Numbered from the stretch's first letter, positions 1-12,539 are shown. The stretch: 64,000 nucleotides of DNA from Fennellomyces sp. T-0311 (GCA_025266875.1 JALLLT010000003.1:806001-870000), one strand, 5' to 3'. The notes: generated by a model from the sequence alone, not told the origin. Translations and numbers: made by a program.

Positions 1-425
1 TATTATGTCTACAGCTATATCGTATTTCTTAATACAATCTTTGACTAAATTGTCGATAACATATTCGCATTTTTTTATATGGTCATGTGAAATTGCAGGA
101 CTTGTACAGGACTTTCGAACCGGATGCACGGATTATTGAAGCAAATGTGGTAGGTACTTACACCAATTGGCGATGTTAGACGATTGCAAGAGTATAGACG
201 TTGCTTTATACAGCACTAATTGACAGTATATGTATATATTACGACAGCACTAGGTACTCCGATAAAGTCATAGAGCTTTTTGCACAAGTACATACATACG
301 TACTCCTTTCGTTCATTGCAAAGATATTCACTCATATGCAGGCTTTTACTCGACTAATACAGCGTGGAATATATCTAGTGGTAGTACATATCAAGTTTTC
401 AGAACATTGGAGGCTGGTGTACAAA
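1..425. other. left-edge intergenic sequence, no gene seen
   Basis: AT-rich sequence downstream of the minus-strand F-box/LRR gene that stops at 426. The only open frame is a short plus-strand one without recognisable domains, and it overlaps the end of the real gene. No repeat or RNA was recognised. Confidence 0.5.
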
Positions 426-2355
426 TTATGCCCAATCGAACGATACACCTCTACTAAAGCGGTCGATTAAGAGAGATTGCGCATCTTCTGACAAACTTTG
501 TTGTAGGTCGTACAGATGCACCGTTCTAAGACTGGATGACAATACAAGAACTTCAGCAGCTTCATATGGGAATGGCACTTCGGAGAGTTCGAGATACTGT
601 AAGTGCTGGAGCAGTGCGATTAACCGAGTGAATTCAACAGTCTCCTCGTCTTTTATAATATCTACATAATAATCGTCAAAAGATACTGTCAAGCGTTTGA
701 GGGACATGATCTTTGCAATATTATACAGAACGGCAGCGGTTATACCGTAGCATCCTCTTATTGTCAATGATTGCAACGCGGTATTCTCTCCATGACGGCT
801 TTGCAGCATTTGGATGAAGGCTTGTCCGCGAATGTCGAGTGTGTACATTTGCAAAAAAGAAAGCTTGGTAAGATTTGCTATTGCATTGAATATTTCCACC
901 ATCTCGATCCGCTGATTATCGCCGAAATCACCGTAGAATTCGGTTTCATTGTCCAAGAGAAGGGTTTCCAAGGCTGGGCAGCAGCGCAGGATAGCACCGT
1001 AATGAACTTGTGAAGCTGTTCCATCCAATATCGTTACGCTCAAGTAGGTTAACTTTGGCATTGCGGATTCTGAAAGAGGTTTCCAACCGTGAAGAGCAAG
1101 AGCGTAATCAAATGGGCGTAGATACATGGCTCGAAGTGTTTTGCGACCTTTTGCAAGAAGCGAAGATATCGGTTGAATGGAGCGAACGGAATTGATCACC
1201 AAGAGCACTAGACTATCCTCGTCATTCCTCGATGATAGTTCTGGCACATGTTGGTAAATGTCATCCAAAATGTCATTGCAAGTACTGATTCTTGTCAAGT
1301 TGGGACAATGGTCCCCGATACTTGTAAGGATGTTGTCTGCAGTGTGTCTTCGAGGATGGAAATAAAAGTGCCGAAGATTGGGCGAATGTTGAAAAAGTGG
1401 GGCCAACGTGGCAGCTATGGATGGTGCGAGGAACACTTCAATGTCGACCCGTGTCAATATTGTATCGTGAGATATGTCACAGTCCTCGATATATTTGACT
1501 TTGAGCTCCAGTATGGTGAGGCTTTTGCAAGTGGATAGAATGCGACCCAAGGAAATGTCAAGACCCCATGAAAACCGTAGTTCGGTCAATGTTTCTGCTG
1601 CCCTATCTAAAGTCAAATATACCGGGCTACTGATGTCGATTTGCCCAAGCGCTGGTTTTTAAAGGAAAAGCAATTGGTTATCAACTTTCTTTTCCGAAAG
1701 GAGCTGCAGATTTACCCGTTGGTAGAAAGGACAGTGACGAAAGACGTGGAAATGAGTGTTGACTGAGGAGTTCGACGATCAGTTTCCGCATTACTTTGGG
1801 TCTATCACGTATGTCGATTGTTTCTATATAATGTGACACGGTAGGTAGCAGCGCAAATCCAACCTCTCTTCTCCAAAAGTCGCTTGTCTTGGTATTTATA
1901 TCTCGCCAGGCCACAGAGCATCCGAAAAGCATTGAGCGCCAAGTACCACAGACATCGATACACTGACTCAACTCGAAAGTGTCGAGATGCCTGACGATTT
2001 CGCAGAGGATTTCGTGTGGAGATTCAGTAATAAAGTCAATGTAACTTTCCGCTCGCCTTTTCGCTTCACTGTACAACTGTTCGAATAATTTTAGCTGCGG
2101 ATCGGTGGGTGGAATCACGCTCATGCCCTTTTCAAGAATCCGAACGGCCCTCATGTTGTCTCCTTGAAGTGTATATATCTTTCCAGCGTATAGAAACCCT
2201 CTTGCTTGCGTTTGATTCTTGTGTATTATCTGCAGTGAGTCCCAAAGTTGTACATACAGGGGCCACGTCTTCTCCCAAACTGCTGCCTGTTGGTCGAAAT
2301 CTTCCGTGGACACAGTTAATGAAACGTCGGTCATGTCAGCAAGTTCCTGGTTCAT
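426..2355 (-). CDS. TPR-like/F-box/leucine-rich-repeat protein, two exons
   Basis: Predicted substrate-recognition subunit of an SCF ubiquitin ligase (family knowledge; substrate unknown). Exons are 2355-1716 and 1651-426, with a 64-nt intron (GTAAAT...CAG). The frame closes exactly to 621 codons plus stop. The N-terminal ~100 residues are helical and contain a TPR-like unit (GFLYAGKIYTLQGD); the F-box lies at about residues 110-150 (SPHEILCEIVRHLD ... CGTWRSMLF), followed by about 400 residues of irregular LRRs (LTELRFSW, LTILELKV, LQYLELSEV). The ATG at 2355 is the first in frame; the frame extends a few codons upstream without another ATG. Architecture, intron position and length match the genes at 36228-38170 and 39515-41459, so all three are one subfamily. 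The F-box call is firm; the ligand is unknown. Confidence 0.85.
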
Positions 2356-2649
2356 TGTTGTCTGCTGCAATGGCGTCTATGAGTTACCATGTCAATTAAA
2401 TGATGGTCATCTTGAATTTATGGGAAGGTTACCTTCAAGTAGTTACCGATCGATGAACTGCGCTGAGAAAAGAGGTTGCACACACAGCCATACGTCAGAA
2501 AAATGTCTTGCATGCAGCGGGTTAAACCACAAGCACAATTTAGATGGCATTTACCCATGTATGGTCCAGTACTATCACCACTTTTATACGAAAATAGCAG
2601 ATCCAATAAAGCAACACTACGTACTGCTAATAAGTGTTTGTATTTCTAT

Positions 2650-3992
2650 TTACAGAACTTTCTTGGAGTCCTTAATCGTGTATTTGCCATACTAAAACCG
2701 TATATTCAGCACCACGTCATTAAGCAATGAAGAGTAAACTTACGTTCTTTTCTGGATCGAACACTTCCCAGCGACTTGCGGGGAAGATATGCTTGTTCTT
2801 CTCATACCAAGAGCGCTCGACCACTTTACCGGCGTGCGACTAGTTATCCGATCAGCTTCCTCATTTTACCAATTGCAATCTATCGCGACAAACCTCATCC
2901 TTCTCCACGGTTGCGTCATTGATAAGCCGTACATCGTCATGGACATCAAAGTTGAATAACGGTCCTGACTTTCCACGAGCCTTGTTGATAATAAAATCGT
3001 AGAACGTGTAGTGCTAAGAGGCCTAGTTAGTATCGCCGCAACAGGCTCTCTTCAAGTAAAGTTACATGTGGGATAATCAAATCTTCCTTGACGTATATGA
3101 GGTTGTCTACATTAACACCACGGAGTTGTGGAAACTGCTGTCGGCAAGCATCCAAAAATTGGGAAATGCTGTCACCTTTCTTGCACTGATAAGCGAGTTA
3201 GCTTCAAGCTCACCGCTTTGTTACCTGTTTTGCATTTACCTGCACCATTTTACGGTGGCCGCTACCATCCCAATAAGAGTAGGTGATACTGATCGTTTCC
3301 TCTATCACAAACAACTAGATCCCGTGAGTGACCTTATGACACGCTTTAGAGAGCACCGCTTACTCTTGATCTCCTCTTGCCTCTTCAACCATTCCTGCCG
3401 CAACTGTTCACGTTGTTGCCTTTCCATTTCTTCTCGTTCGCGATCAGGCAAGAAACTCGTGTCAACAGATGGATCCTTCAGCATCTTGCGCTTCTTTAGA
3501 CTAGCCTTTGGAACAACATCCTCCTCTTCCTGCTCTTCATCATCATCCGCAAACGATAACTTTACAGCGCCCTTGTTTTTCTTTCGTTTCTTTTTCTTTT
3601 CATCGCTGAATAGAATAATACGTTAGGCTGTACTGAATGTATCAAGAAAACCTCACTTACCCAAGAGGTGCCGTTTTGGCTGCTTCTCGCATTTGCTGTT
3701 CTTCCAAATTTTCCTTGATCTTTCTGTAATCGTGCAGCTCAGTCAAACCAATCGTGCTGCTTTTGAGTTGTGATTCAATGTCATTGGTCGTGGCCACGAA
3801 TTTGTCAGAGCCAACGCGCACTTCGTTTTGCTAATGTACGATCGATTAGCATCAACTTTCCCCCTTTTTTTTTGCTAATATAATGCGATTTACTTTGGAA
3901 ATCTTTTGTCGCTCTCGTTCTGATTCTTCATAGATCTTGCGACGTGCTTTTTCAAGCATCGCCTGACGTTGCCCTTCAGCTTTGGAATCCAT
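2650..3992 (-). CDS. XAP5/FAM50 family nuclear protein, eight exons
   Basis: XAP5 (FAM50A in animals) is a conserved nuclear protein linked to spliceosomal C complexes and chromatin. Exons: 3992-3894, 3830-3661, 3605-3364, 3301-3240, 3185-3066, 3013-2894, 2839-2744, 2691-2650; total 317 codons including stop (316 aa, near the ~340 aa of animal FAM50). Visible hallmarks in order: [15 protein letters not shown] (residues ~50-65), a lysine-rich nuclear-signal stretch with an acidic run (about 90-115), [68 protein letters not shown] and [14 protein letters not shown]. All introns are 50-63 nt with GT-AG ends. The last exon holds only 13 codons and the stop. The gene sits between two F-box genes with 105 bp and ~295 bp gaps, an isolated conserved gene in an accessory cluster. 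Single-copy housekeeping behaviour is expected from the family. Confidence 0.95.
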
Positions 3993-4097
3993 GATGCGAG
4001 ACCTCGATCAAAACGAAAGAGCAAAATGGATTTGATGTGCATGCTGCCTTTGAATTATTCGCCCAGCGAAATCACTAACTTGATGGCTAACTGCGGT

Positions 4098-5734
4098 TTA
4101 TTCCCTGGTTGTCTGGTTAAGTATTCTACAATCACTTGTATCTAGCTCCTTGCCATAATTACTAAAAAATTGGTTGACACCAGTTTGGGTGATACTGGCA
4201 CTGCCTGCTATGGACAAGTGCTCCAGCTGTTCAACTTGACCAAAGCGTTCGAGAACATCATCTGTGATGTTTGTAAAGTCTCGAAGTGCCAAGGTATGAA
4301 TATTTGTGTCCTTGAGCTTATCTGAAAATGCCAATAGGTCGTCGACATGAACGCAGGTGCGATGCACGCTTGACTGTTTCAGCTTTAACTCCTTCAACGA
4401 CGGTATTTCGCACAGATCATCCAGCACGTTTCCGGCACAGCAGATCCCAAGATCCAGGCTTTCAAGCGCCGTATTCTGTGAAAACAAGCCGAATTTTCGA
4501 CAGACTTGCGAATGGTCCATTTGGGTAAAGTATTCATAGTCCACAAGTCGGAAACGCTTCAACTGCTTCATGGATCCATGGATGGCTGCGATAAGCGCAT
4601 CCAGGGATACTTCATCTGCAGCAAGCATCACTGACAATCTTTCCAACTTCTCGCAGCGTGTCAAAAGCCGTACCCATTCGTCCTCAGTCATTTCCATACC
4701 GCTCATCATGAGAGTATTGAGTCGACTAAAGTGCATATCAGCGAGTGACTCGCTTCCACCATTCCAATTGCATTCGGAGCTACCGATCCTCAGGCATTCT
4801 AGTTCATGTGCCGATCTCTTGACCATGGGGAATACTTGTTCGAAATCGAAACTGCGGCCCCAATAAATGAATTGGCGAACCACGCCTTTGACAATGTCAT
4901 CGATACGTCTCAATTGCTTCCATCGGTTGATGATTTCCGTCACTTCCGCAACTGCCACAACAGTGTTCCACGCGATATAATGAAGATTTGGGCACTGATC
5001 GAAAATCATATCGAAACACGATGAAGGTTCGATGCCTTCACTGGTCATTTGGTAATCCATGGATACGACGAGCGACATGATATTCGGACAGCATCGCAGG
5101 ATAGGAACAAGCTCGGTATCAAAATCAAAGATGCCATCGAGTTCCAAATAAATAAGACTGGTCATTGGTTGGATGGCGGTAATAGGATCATGCTCTGGAT
5201 CGTGTGAAACAAGTGCACCACCCACGCGTGTAAGATGGGTCAGATTGTGTAGTCTCAGCAACTGTACCCATGACAGTGAAGTTGAGTAATCGACAATCGT
5301 CAGTTCAGTTAATGTATCTTGGAACTGGCTTATGGCAGAAAGTAATCCATCGTGATCTTTGGGTTTCGCGTCAGTTATGATCTCTAAAAAATGCAAATAA
5401 ATTAATAATGATACCTCGCTAAAGGTAAACACGAACCAAGCGATTTTATTTCACAGTGCTTATACTTGAACGCTCGCAATACATTGGTAGCGTCCATTGA
5501 GTGAACGGACACTTTTTGTAAATGTGGTCCGAGACATTGTATGAGACAGTCATTGGATGTTGACCAGGAATCAGGAGACACGGTGATTTCTTTCCAAATG
5601 TCGCGTGTGTAAGCTGGAATCCGTTGATACCAGTTGAGGCACACACATACACATTGGATACAGGTGGATTGATCAATGTAAGAGAAAATGTCATGCAGAG
5701 CTTCGGCTGGCAATAAGAGAGTGAAATCGTTCAT
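4098..5734 (-). CDS. F-box/LRR protein (short-N-terminus subfamily), two exons
   Basis: Predicted SCF substrate receptor. Exons are 5734-5437 (298 nt) and 5383-4098 (1286 nt), 527 aa. The F-box starts almost at the initiator Met (residues ~5-45: LLPAEALHDIFSYID ... CLNWYQRIP), with no TPR part. About 420 residues of LRR-like repeats follow (LTHLTRVGG, LIYLELDGIFDFD, LECLRIGSSE, LKRFRLVDYEY, ALESLDLGICC, LEHLSIAGSASIT). The donor is a weak GTTCGT, chosen because it matches the donor position of the paralog at 8822-10480, whose first exon is also exactly 298 nt and ends in the same Ser-Leu context. Upstream in-frame codons lack an ATG. Clear tandem-family member; function beyond F-box is unknown. 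Confidence 0.85.
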
Positions 5735-6079
5735 GTTCAAGGGTTGCCAGCCAAAAAAAAAGCTGAGTTTCTGCTTTAAGTTCAATCGCTAGGTGCATGA
5801 TTGATATAACCCTAGTAGAAAGATTTGCATATAGCAAGGATTAAGCGGAATGACTTCTTGAATGCTTCATATGACAAGTACTTATGCTTGTTTTGAGCTG
5901 TTTGGTTGCATACCGCGCATGTATAAGGAAAGCTATGTAGAAATAACTTACCATTGGATCGAAGTACGATGGGAACGAATTGTAAATATGCTTTGTGCTT
6001 AATAGATGTGTGCGTACACGTACTTCAAGTTTATTTATGCATCTTGAAATAAGCACCATCCTGGCGATTAGATAATGTT
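5735..6079. other. intergenic, no gene seen
   Basis: Upstream region of the F-box gene that starts at 5734. It is AT-rich with only short open frames lacking domains. Confidence 0.45.
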
Positions 6080-6422
6080 TTGTGTCGTCGTTATATTTGA
6101 AACACGGAGGAATATAGACGACCCACGAAGATAGTGATGACCACGAAGAAAGAGACCACAAAGATAGACCACGAAGGTAGATAACCACACAGGTAGTAAC
6201 CACGAAGAATACGAGTAGATAGATGATGCTTTATTCCCAATAAATTATGCGGGTATTTATACTGTTTTCTAATACTAAGAGTATATACGATTATACTGCG
6301 GTGCGCAGTAGAGACCTTCGGTCTTGATGACAAACGAGGTAGACAGCTGCGCATTACGTCAGAACGTATTGCTGCGCGCCGCAGTAGGAGAAGTACTATC
6401 GGTAATATAATTTGCCGAACAA
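6080..6422 (-). repeat. possible solo LTR or LTR-like relic
   Basis: Read on the minus strand this block begins near TGTTCGGC and ends near CGACGACACA, close to TG...CA borders. It contains a TATA-like TATAAATACC, an AATAAA about 25 nt later, and then a run of imperfect repeats of the form CTTCGTGG/ACCTTCGTGG over roughly 6110-6220. This order (promoter, polyadenylation signal, short 3' tail) is typical of an LTR. A GC-rich palindromic stretch (CTGCGGTGCGCAG ... CTGCGCGCCGCAG) lies at about 6296-6386. No convincing target duplication and no second copy is present in the window, so the call is tentative. Confidence 0.35.
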
Positions 6423-6901
6423 TGTGCTACGACATTTGAACTTACTAGTATTATGTGCATCAGCTTTTTTCATACGAGATTGGCGCAAGGAGCTTCAGGG
6501 AAAGGAATAAAAGGATCTTTTTGATTGGCAAAGATTCGGTCCTACTGCTTTTTTCGTTAATATCGAATATGAAATGTTCGCTTTGGTTGTACAATGGGTT
6601 TACCAAAATAAATATGTTCATCAATACAGTACAAACATATCGCTTTATGTTGATCGATGTCATATGAGATGACTGGGTAGTAACGACACATCTGATAAAC
6701 AAAAACCTCTAGCTCATAAAGATTAACACATTCAAAGCATTCGTATGCCAGTAATAAATGTCCACCAGCGTGTGTTGGTTTCTGTAAAGTGTTGACAGCC
6801 AATGTTTTCTTTATCGGAATGAAATGTCACTTTCATTCCGCCTTGCATCGTTATTATAGAAATACTGTGATGAACTTGGAACAGGAACAAACGCCAGACT
6901 C
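6423..6901. other. intergenic, no gene seen
   Basis: AT-rich stretch with overlapping short open frames on both strands. None has recognisable composition or domains. Confidence 0.4.
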
Positions 6902-7960
6902 TTAGATTACTATCTCGGTAATATGTACCAAAGATAAAAGTCTTGTATATGGTAGGCCATCACTGGTACAAGGAAGGCGTGGATCCTTCATGAAATCAGG
7001 CGGACAAACTAATGGTGAAGCCAGTTTGGCACGGAGGAGAATACATCTGGACTCCAATGATGTGCATTTTCCAGTGACAGTGTAGTAGGGAATTACTTTT
7101 GTAAAACCGCCTGGAAGCACCATGTTCTATGTAATATGAACGTCCGCTAGCCCCAGTCCTTGATGATAGCAGGCTCGTCTCCGTTTATCTCGTCATAGTA
7201 ATTTCGTCTTGTCGTCAGAATTAATACATAGGAGCAGCAAATAACAGCATGGAAATATCCTTCTTGGTTAAAAAGGTATAGAATTGGACCAGCAAGTCAA
7301 TCAGGAGTTGGTAATAGCTGACGTTAATGAATTATGAAGTTTTAGAAACATGTTGACCAGCGCGAATATTCGCTCGTATGTCTTACAACTGATGCGTGAC
7401 CCTGCATACCGCAGGACTGTACATATCTTCCACCCATTTGGCTTTTTCCTATGTCGAATATTCCCAAGGAATATTGCACATCTCGTAAAATTTGTTATTC
7501 TGGGAAGGCTTAACCAGAGATGTACATTGCGCCTCAGCAATAGGATATCTCTAGACATATATTCTTCTTCAAGTGTCCAAATGCGCTTGCTCCATTCAAC
7601 GTCTGTTATTATATTGAGGCTTGTTTGTGGATTGCGGATTCTACCTTTAAGCAGTGGCTCCGGTTCAGTATTAAATTGTAGTTCGGGCATGAGAACCACT
7701 GTACTACGTGTCTTTTTATAAATATGATGCATTGCTGTTTTTCTCATACTTTGGCGGCTTGGTTGATTTAGTCAATGCACATCTGGTAATATCAAATATA
7801 CTGAATATCGCTATCTTCGTACAACTGCTGAATGAGCCTTTCAAATGTGACATACCGAATATCCTGAAGATCGCTTCTGCTATACAGGCTATCGTTGCGG
7901 CGGCATATAATTTAACCTTTTCCCTTATTAACTCCACTGTATTCAGCAATATAGTTGAGC
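6902..7960 (-). pseudogene. decayed HET-domain-like gene
   Basis: Minus-strand segments in different frames line up as one HET (heterokaryon-incompatibility) domain protein. From the 5' side: about 7850-7790 encodes IQYI-stop-YYQMCID-stop-INQ, matching the HET motif in which an aromatic/Asp-rich strand precedes a CIDQ-type motif; about 7740-7690 encodes HHIYKKTRSTVVLMPELQ, the usual IY-x-x-A-x-x-T-V-V-L segment; about 7585-7540 encodes WSKRIWTLEEEYMS, the WTLQE motif; about 7375-7340 encodes TYERIFALVNMF, the P-x-D-R-I-F-A-L segment. More coding-like pieces follow in other frames (DLLVQFYTFLTKKD, YYDEINGDEPAIIKDWG, and the tail to 6902). In-frame stops and frameshifts make it non-functional. 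HET assignment is from motif order, not a search. Confidence 0.6.
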
Positions 7961-8821
7961 AAAGTAAAAAGATGACCGACAAGACACTAGTGTCCGGATC
8001 GCTTGAGAGACGGAATTGTTATAAGAGTAACATTTGTTTGTAGTCATCGGTACAGTCACGTTCATATGGTAGTGGACCTGTACATCAGTTCATGGCTTTG
8101 ATTCGAATATTACAAAAATACGCACAGGCACGTATAAAGTATCTGCTTAATACATAAATACGTATAAGAAAATCAGCGACTTCCCTCCTCCAAAAAATAA
8201 AAGAAACGAAGTCGTCGACAATTTTATGATTGAATGGCAAATCAATTAAGAATAAAGAAGCGTTTGCGGCTTGTCACCGATTCGACCTATTGGCCGGTTA
8301 CACATAGGTATACACGGGAAAGCGATGCTTAATGGACCCCAATTTGAGCTCACATGCTTGGCTTTTGAACATGAGTAACAAAAAAATGCAAGCCAGAGTA
8401 CCAAAGATCCGTATCAACGGCATCCTGATATTCTTATCGATATTTTTACTGTAATTGACTGAACTTGCATCTGGCCTGAACGTTTTTGTAATAAATATCA
8501 GGATAATCAAGGGGATGTGGCGTAAGTATATAGAACGATGGAGCTATTTGGTCGTTCTCAGTGAGCGCAGAGGAAAATTGCACATTTACTATAACAGTCT
8601 TCACAAGTAACTACGTTTACTATTTGCATAATCAAGCTCATTTCCGTTTATGCACGTGATATCTTTTAGGTACTTAAGTAGCGTGGTAAAAAACGTCAAA
8701 GAATGGGGTATCTATATATACAAAGATTTACAATAGAGATAAGATGAATACAATTGGTCGTATTGGAGCATGAAGTCATGCGCTAACTACGAAATAAATA
8801 GTTGTCAAAACTGTCTGCAAT
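7961..8821. other. intergenic, no gene seen
   Basis: Downstream flank of the F-box gene ending at 8822. AT-rich with isolated short frames, no domain, RNA or repeat recognised. Confidence 0.4.
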
Positions 8822-10480
8822 TCACTTGCGTGAGAAACTGTGCTTCGAAAGGGACGTGCAATTCGTCACTCTCAGTTGCTTTCCGCTGATGACAAACGCA
8901 TCAACCCCACTGTCGGTAATATGTCGAGCACATCCCACCGAGAGCATTGTTAATCGATCGATCTGAGCTAGACGTTCGAGCACTGTATCGCTCATATTTG
9001 TAATCCACCAAAAGTCCAAATTATGCAGCTGACTTTTTGAAGTCTTTAATTTGTCTGCAAACGCCAATAAACCTCCATCGCTGATATACCCGTCGTATCT
9101 ACGCATGCTGAGACTAAGCTCCTGTAATGATCCCATATTGCATAGGCTGAGCAATCCTTGGTCAGAGATGGGTATATCGCGTAGGTTTAAGGTTCGAAGT
9201 CTTGTCGTCGAAAGGATCTCGCAAAAGTTGTCAAGTGATGATTGATATCCGATATTATATCCAAAGTTGATCAACTCCAGCTGTCGCAGGTAATTCAGTG
9301 AATGCACGCCGTGAAGAATAGCATTCAAATCCACGTTTGTCAGCAATGCATATATTGCAAGTCTCTCTAGATGCTCGCAACCCGCAAGGAATGGGATCCA
9401 TTCATCCTGGTTCATTTTCAAACCATTGAGGTGAAATGTTTTCAGACGAGGCAAGCGAACATCGGCAATGGTGGTTCTATCATTCGGAAGGCCGAGAAGT
9501 TCCAGATATTCCAAGCTGTTTCGAGCTCTTCTGATTATGTGGCCAGCACTGGCTTGTTCATCCGTCCCACCGTAAAATATCAGCTCACGAAGATTGAGTC
9601 CAGTTGGGCTGTCATTGCCATCGGTCCTTTTGACGTATTCCTTCCAAGGGTCACAGGTACGTGTACGCGTAAGTGGTCTGGTCTCCTTCCATGCAACGTA
9701 GCGCAAGCCCGGGCATAAATCGAAAATGGGACCAAAATCATCGCTCATATGAGAATCGTAGAGTCTCTTGTTGCGATGGTTCGATATAATCAAGGCCTTC
9801 AGCTTTGGAGCGCGGCGCAAAATCGGGGTGATCCGGGATTCAAAGCTGAACATGTTATCCAAATGAAGGTAAAGAAGGTTTGTGCTTGTGTCACTGACGT
9901 GATCAACATCGCTCTGCGTGACCGGTGATATCTCGATCCCCAGGAACCCAAATAGGATGGTGAGATGCGTCAGATTAGGGAGGCTGGTCAGCAGTTGCTG
10001 CTCGGATACATCGTTTCTGGAGAGCAATGTGATGGACAATTCTGTCAATGTGGCTCGAAACTGGACGATGTTGGTGATGAATTCTGCTCCATTCTCCTTC
10101 AAACGCGGGAAACAGTTGATTTCTATATCGGTGTGTTAATATATTAGAGTACTGATCACGAGTACAATATAAAAAACTTTACCTAGTGAATTGATCGCAC
10201 ACTCGGAATCCTTCAGTTTGTCCAGAATTGCCCGTGTAGTGCCGCCTTGAATTGATACATTGCGGACGTGCGGACCCAGACAATGTATCATACATTCGTT
10301 AATTTGTTGCCAGGAGTCCGAAGCAATGCGCAGGTGATTCCATACAATGAATGCATAACCCGGAATGGTGTAGTACCAGGGACGAGACACACGCATGCAT
10401 TCGGTAAAGTCTTTTTGGCTGATGAGGGAAAAGATCGTTGACAGAATTTCGGGTGGCAAAGCAATAATGAGATCGTGCAT
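8822..10480 (-). CDS. F-box/LRR protein (short-N-terminus subfamily), two exons
   Basis: Predicted SCF substrate receptor, tandem paralog of the gene at 4098-5734. Exons are 10480-10183 (298 nt) and 10122-8822 (1301 nt), giving 532 aa; the intron is 60 nt with GTAAAG...TAG. The F-box occupies residues ~5-45 (ALPPEILSTIFSLIS ... VSRPWYYTIPG), followed by LRRs (LTHLTILFGFLG, LLYLHLDNMFSFE, LEYLELLGLPND, LRQLELINFGYN, RLRTLNLRDIPISDQG, LTMLSVGCARHITDSG). Exon 1 is the same length as in its paralog and the intron is at the same codon and phase, which supports both models. Ligand unknown. A third, dead copy follows upstream at 10990-12480. Confidence 0.87.
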
Positions 10481-10989
10481 TGTGAATGAGGAGGAACAAA
10501 AGAGGTACAACGGATTGGCTTGGCCTTGGCCTTGGCCTGTGTTACGCACAAAATGTTCTCTCGTTTTATATCATTTTAGGTCATCCGGTGCTTCTGCACA
10601 ATGCCCTTGGCAATTTATATAATACTGCCCCGTACGCTCTATATAAAAGCCTTCTGTCGTACTGGTGTCACCATGGCACGTAGACCATAACTATATTGGT
10701 GCACAGCAATCCGGAGGACTTGGTTATCGTCAAGTGCCTGTGCGCAACTTCTTTTAGTTTATGGATAATTCAGTTAATTAAGTTAATATATCAAATGCAT
10801 GTACATCAGACGACAAAAACATTCGTATTAATATGGTGATCATGTGCAGGCGCAAGGTCCCTGAACTATTTCATGGGATATCGTTACACGACATGTAAAC
10901 AATGCAAGAGCATCAGCTTTACTGAAAGAATTGACCGATGGACATAAGTGGAAGAGCTGTCCATAGTAGTAGAATATAGACCATTCGGT
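10481..10989. other. intergenic, promoter side of the F-box gene
   Basis: Contains the 5' flank of the gene starting at 10480, with a GC-rich simple stretch of TTGGCC repeats at about 10516-10536. No gene seen. Confidence 0.4.
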
Positions 10990-12480
10990 CTATTCGAGCT
11001 GCTCGTCAGAAATATTTGGACAGTATGATATACTTGGTGTTTTATTGCTGTGTCTGAACGAGCTCACTCCAGTTTTTGTAATCTTGCTGGTGTATGATAC
11101 TGACAGCATTGACAGGCTGGTTACATCTACCAAGCTTTCCAGAACTTTGTCTGTCGTATTCCAGACATACGGCAAATCCAAGATATGCAAACAGTTACCG
11201 ACAGCCTTAAGCTTTCTGCAAATGCCAGCATCTCTGCCTCACTGATATATTCTCCGTCATGCTTCATGCTTGAGCTCAGTCCCCCGATGATGGTATATCG
11301 GCCAAGTTGAGAGTTTCTTGTTCCGTATTTGGCACATTGTGGATGGTAGTTCCTTGAATTGTAGTATATGTAAGCGCTCGGCATACGTCGGACAACAAAC
11401 CGCCCCGGTCGGTTGTTGGATCGTAGATGACCGGTCGCAGGTACTGACACTCTGAGTAATTACGACCGTATTCGCAGCGCTCACAAACAACATCAAGTTT
11501 AGTCCCTCTAGATCCGGGCAACTCATTCGTAAAAACGGGCCACATTCGTCGTATTTGAATTTTTTGCCTAGAAGAACAAGTGTCTTCAAGCAAGGAAGCC
11601 GAATACCCGCCAAATCACCTCCACTAGCTCTATATATTCCAGCCTGCGCTACAACCTCACCATTGTCTGTTTCATGCTAGGTGCATACTCTCGAATACCG
11701 CTAAATACAACCTCAGGACGAATATCCGTTCTGCACCGTTGACATCCATCGCTTTAGCATAATTGTTCCAAGGACCACACGGTCCCAGCATTTTGCTCAT
11801 CAGACTATTTGTGTTGGTACCGCGATCGCGGGCATATCAAAGACGAGATCTGTATCCAAAGAATGTATGACAACAACATTTCGAGGTGCACTGGCACCAC
11901 GAACATCTCAAACCTGAGCTGCAGAATCAGTGTATCTTGAACTGAAACAGTATATCCGCCGGAAGATTCAGAGCTTTTTGCGTTTGTCTGGTCGGTGTAC
12001 GGCGCGGATCTTCGGCTATCCATACGATAGAACAATAGCGTAAGATGAGTGAAATTCGGACAGTCGGCCAGCAGTTGTTGCCCGTAAAGCCGAATACAGT
12101 GGTATTCCTCATGGGTAATTTGTTCGAGTTCCTCTAAACTGCATAATTAATGCAAAGGACAGAGTGGGATTCGTTGACGAAGTGGATCGTCTGTTTGTCC
12201 GTATGTTAGCCGTATAAGAGCCTGCAGTCGCTGCAGCAAGCAAAGTACTGGCCAATTAACATAATGACACACTCTTGGTCCTTGAGTCTTCTCAAGATGG
12301 AATATACAGCTGTTCCCTCAATCAAAACTTTGCGGGCATGGGATCATAGACGCCATGTAAGATTCCCTGTTTACATGTCGCCAGGAACCAGCGTCAAGAG
12401 CCAGGCGTGTCCGGCGGCAGATTGATGATCCGGAATTATATTGCGCCATCATTAAGACATATGCATGCATTCAGCGTGAT
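10990..12480 (-). pseudogene. decayed third copy of the short F-box/LRR family
   Basis: Minus-strand fragments in several frames align in order with the intact paralog at 8822-10480. About 12480-12250 carries the remains of the F-box exon, ending in a segment like ILRRLKDQECVI that matches ILDKLKDSECAI of the paralog. About 11613-11500 encodes IRLPCLKTLVLLGKKF, matching VRLPRLKTFHLNGLKM. About 11190-10990 encodes the C-terminus (ILDLPYVWNTTDKVLESL ... LSMLSVSYTSKITKTG), matching the LDFWWITNMSDTVLERL ... LTMLSV end. Frames are broken by multiple indels and stops, so no product is expected. It forms a tandem set with the two intact copies. Confidence 0.75.
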
Positions 12481-12539
12481 CAGTCTGATTTAGGAACAAC
12501 ATCGTATTAGCAAAGTTGAGCATAACGAAAACCGGAACT

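Noticed and set aside
3066..3626. 186-codon plus-strand open frame
   Set aside because: Antisense of XAP5 exons and introns; the minus-strand model has conserved motifs throughout.
6110..6220. CRISPR-like or tandem coding repeat from the CTTCGTGG units
   Set aside because: Units are imperfect, irregularly spaced and very short, with no spacer structure; an LTR tail or simple repeat fits better.
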